A stretch of DNA of 13,470 nucleotides, taken from assembly GCA_017958895.1 (NCBI GenBank), contig JAGDBT010000071.1, forward strand, positions 1 to 13,470, in the 5' to 3' direction. Positions 13,368-13,470 of this stretch are shown here, in pieces. This DNA is from Alphaproteobacteria bacterium (GTDB taxonomy: Bacteria; Pseudomonadota; Alphaproteobacteria; RF32; CAG-239). Below the pieces are notes generated by a model. The model was not told the origin of the DNA and searched no databases. It saw only the letters and a program-made list of their open reading frames with translations. A program made the position numbers and the translations under genes. Position 1 is the stretch's first letter. Each line of letters begins with the position of its first letter.

Positions 13368-13470
13368 CTAGGCTTTTTCGTTGGGAATAAGCGGATAATT
13401 TTGCCAATTTTTCAGGTTATAATGCCACCACTCGTGCGGTATGGATTCAAAGCCGACACTTTCCATTAAA
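13368..13470 (-). CDS. D-alanyl-D-alanine dipeptidase (VanX/DdpX family), C-terminal end only
   Basis: The last 33 codons of a leftward gene are visible, too short for routine ORF listing. They read MESVGFESIPHEWWHYNLKN and end in YPLIPNEKA, then TAG at 13370-13368. GF...P-EWWH(Y/F) is the C-terminal active-site signature of M15 D-Ala-D-Ala dipeptidases. The Glu of HEWWH corresponds to the catalytic base, and the His two residues after the Trp pair's start to a zinc ligand (Glu181 and His184 in VanX). The enzyme hydrolyses D-Ala-D-Ala; in non-resistant bacteria it is thought to recycle the dipeptide. The family normally ends shortly after this motif, so the TAG looks like a genuine stop. This is the only non-TAA terminal stop seen in the window. 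Confidence 0.85.
   Translation of the reverse strand, partial: LMESVGFESIPHEWWHYNLKNWQNYPLIPNEKA

Overview
The window looks like chromosomal DNA of an AT-rich alphaproteobacterium. The evidence is the CoaE-DnaQ pair beside rho, the SecB / Tim44-like / MltA / Smr block, an alphaproteobacterial CarD/CdnL regulator, and a very AT-rich base composition in spacers and third codon positions. A pyruvate, phosphate dikinase fits a fermentative or host-associated (for example gut) lineage. That last point is inference; no genus can be named from sequence alone.

Layout. Positions 1-4242 hold a leftward run: coaE, dnaQ, an AmpG-like MFS permease, a pentapeptide-repeat protein with a charged tail, and rarA (cut by the window edge). 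coaE and dnaQ share one base and dnaQ overlaps the permease by 8 nt, so the first three are translationally coupled; the pentapeptide gene also has a plausible promoter of its own. Positions 4243-4654 are a 412-bp, extremely AT-rich non-coding segment with two perfect inverted DnaA-box 9-mers, further DnaA-like 9-mers, tandem repeats and an 18-bp palindrome. Together with the flanking genes this is a candidate chromosomal replication origin. Rho transcription factor follows rightward from a near-consensus promoter. Between rho and ppdK lie a structured non-coding RNA with its own terminator (about 5953-6111) and a small helix-turn-helix gene broken by a frameshift in a (TA)5 tract. A bidirectional terminator separates this from leftward ppdK and carD, then the leftward secB-trmL pair. 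Finally, a rightward cluster (Tim44-like, mltA, smr) converges on the C-terminal end of a VanX-type D-Ala-D-Ala dipeptidase at the right edge.

How the genes relate. DnaQ (proofreading), RarA (stalled-fork maintenance) and the origin-like spacer concern replication. Rho, CarD and the structured RNA concern transcription. SecB, the Tim44-like protein and MltA act at the envelope, and the AmpG-like permease, MltA and the dipeptidase are all of the kinds used in peptidoglycan turnover. CoaE makes coenzyme A, and PpdK interconverts pyruvate and PEP.

The two most surprising points are an in-frame TAG at codon 42 of coaE, a normally essential gene, and the frameshifted HTH gene. The most novel-looking elements are the origin-like spacer and the structured RNA. 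No complete new multi-gene defence or mobile system is visible.
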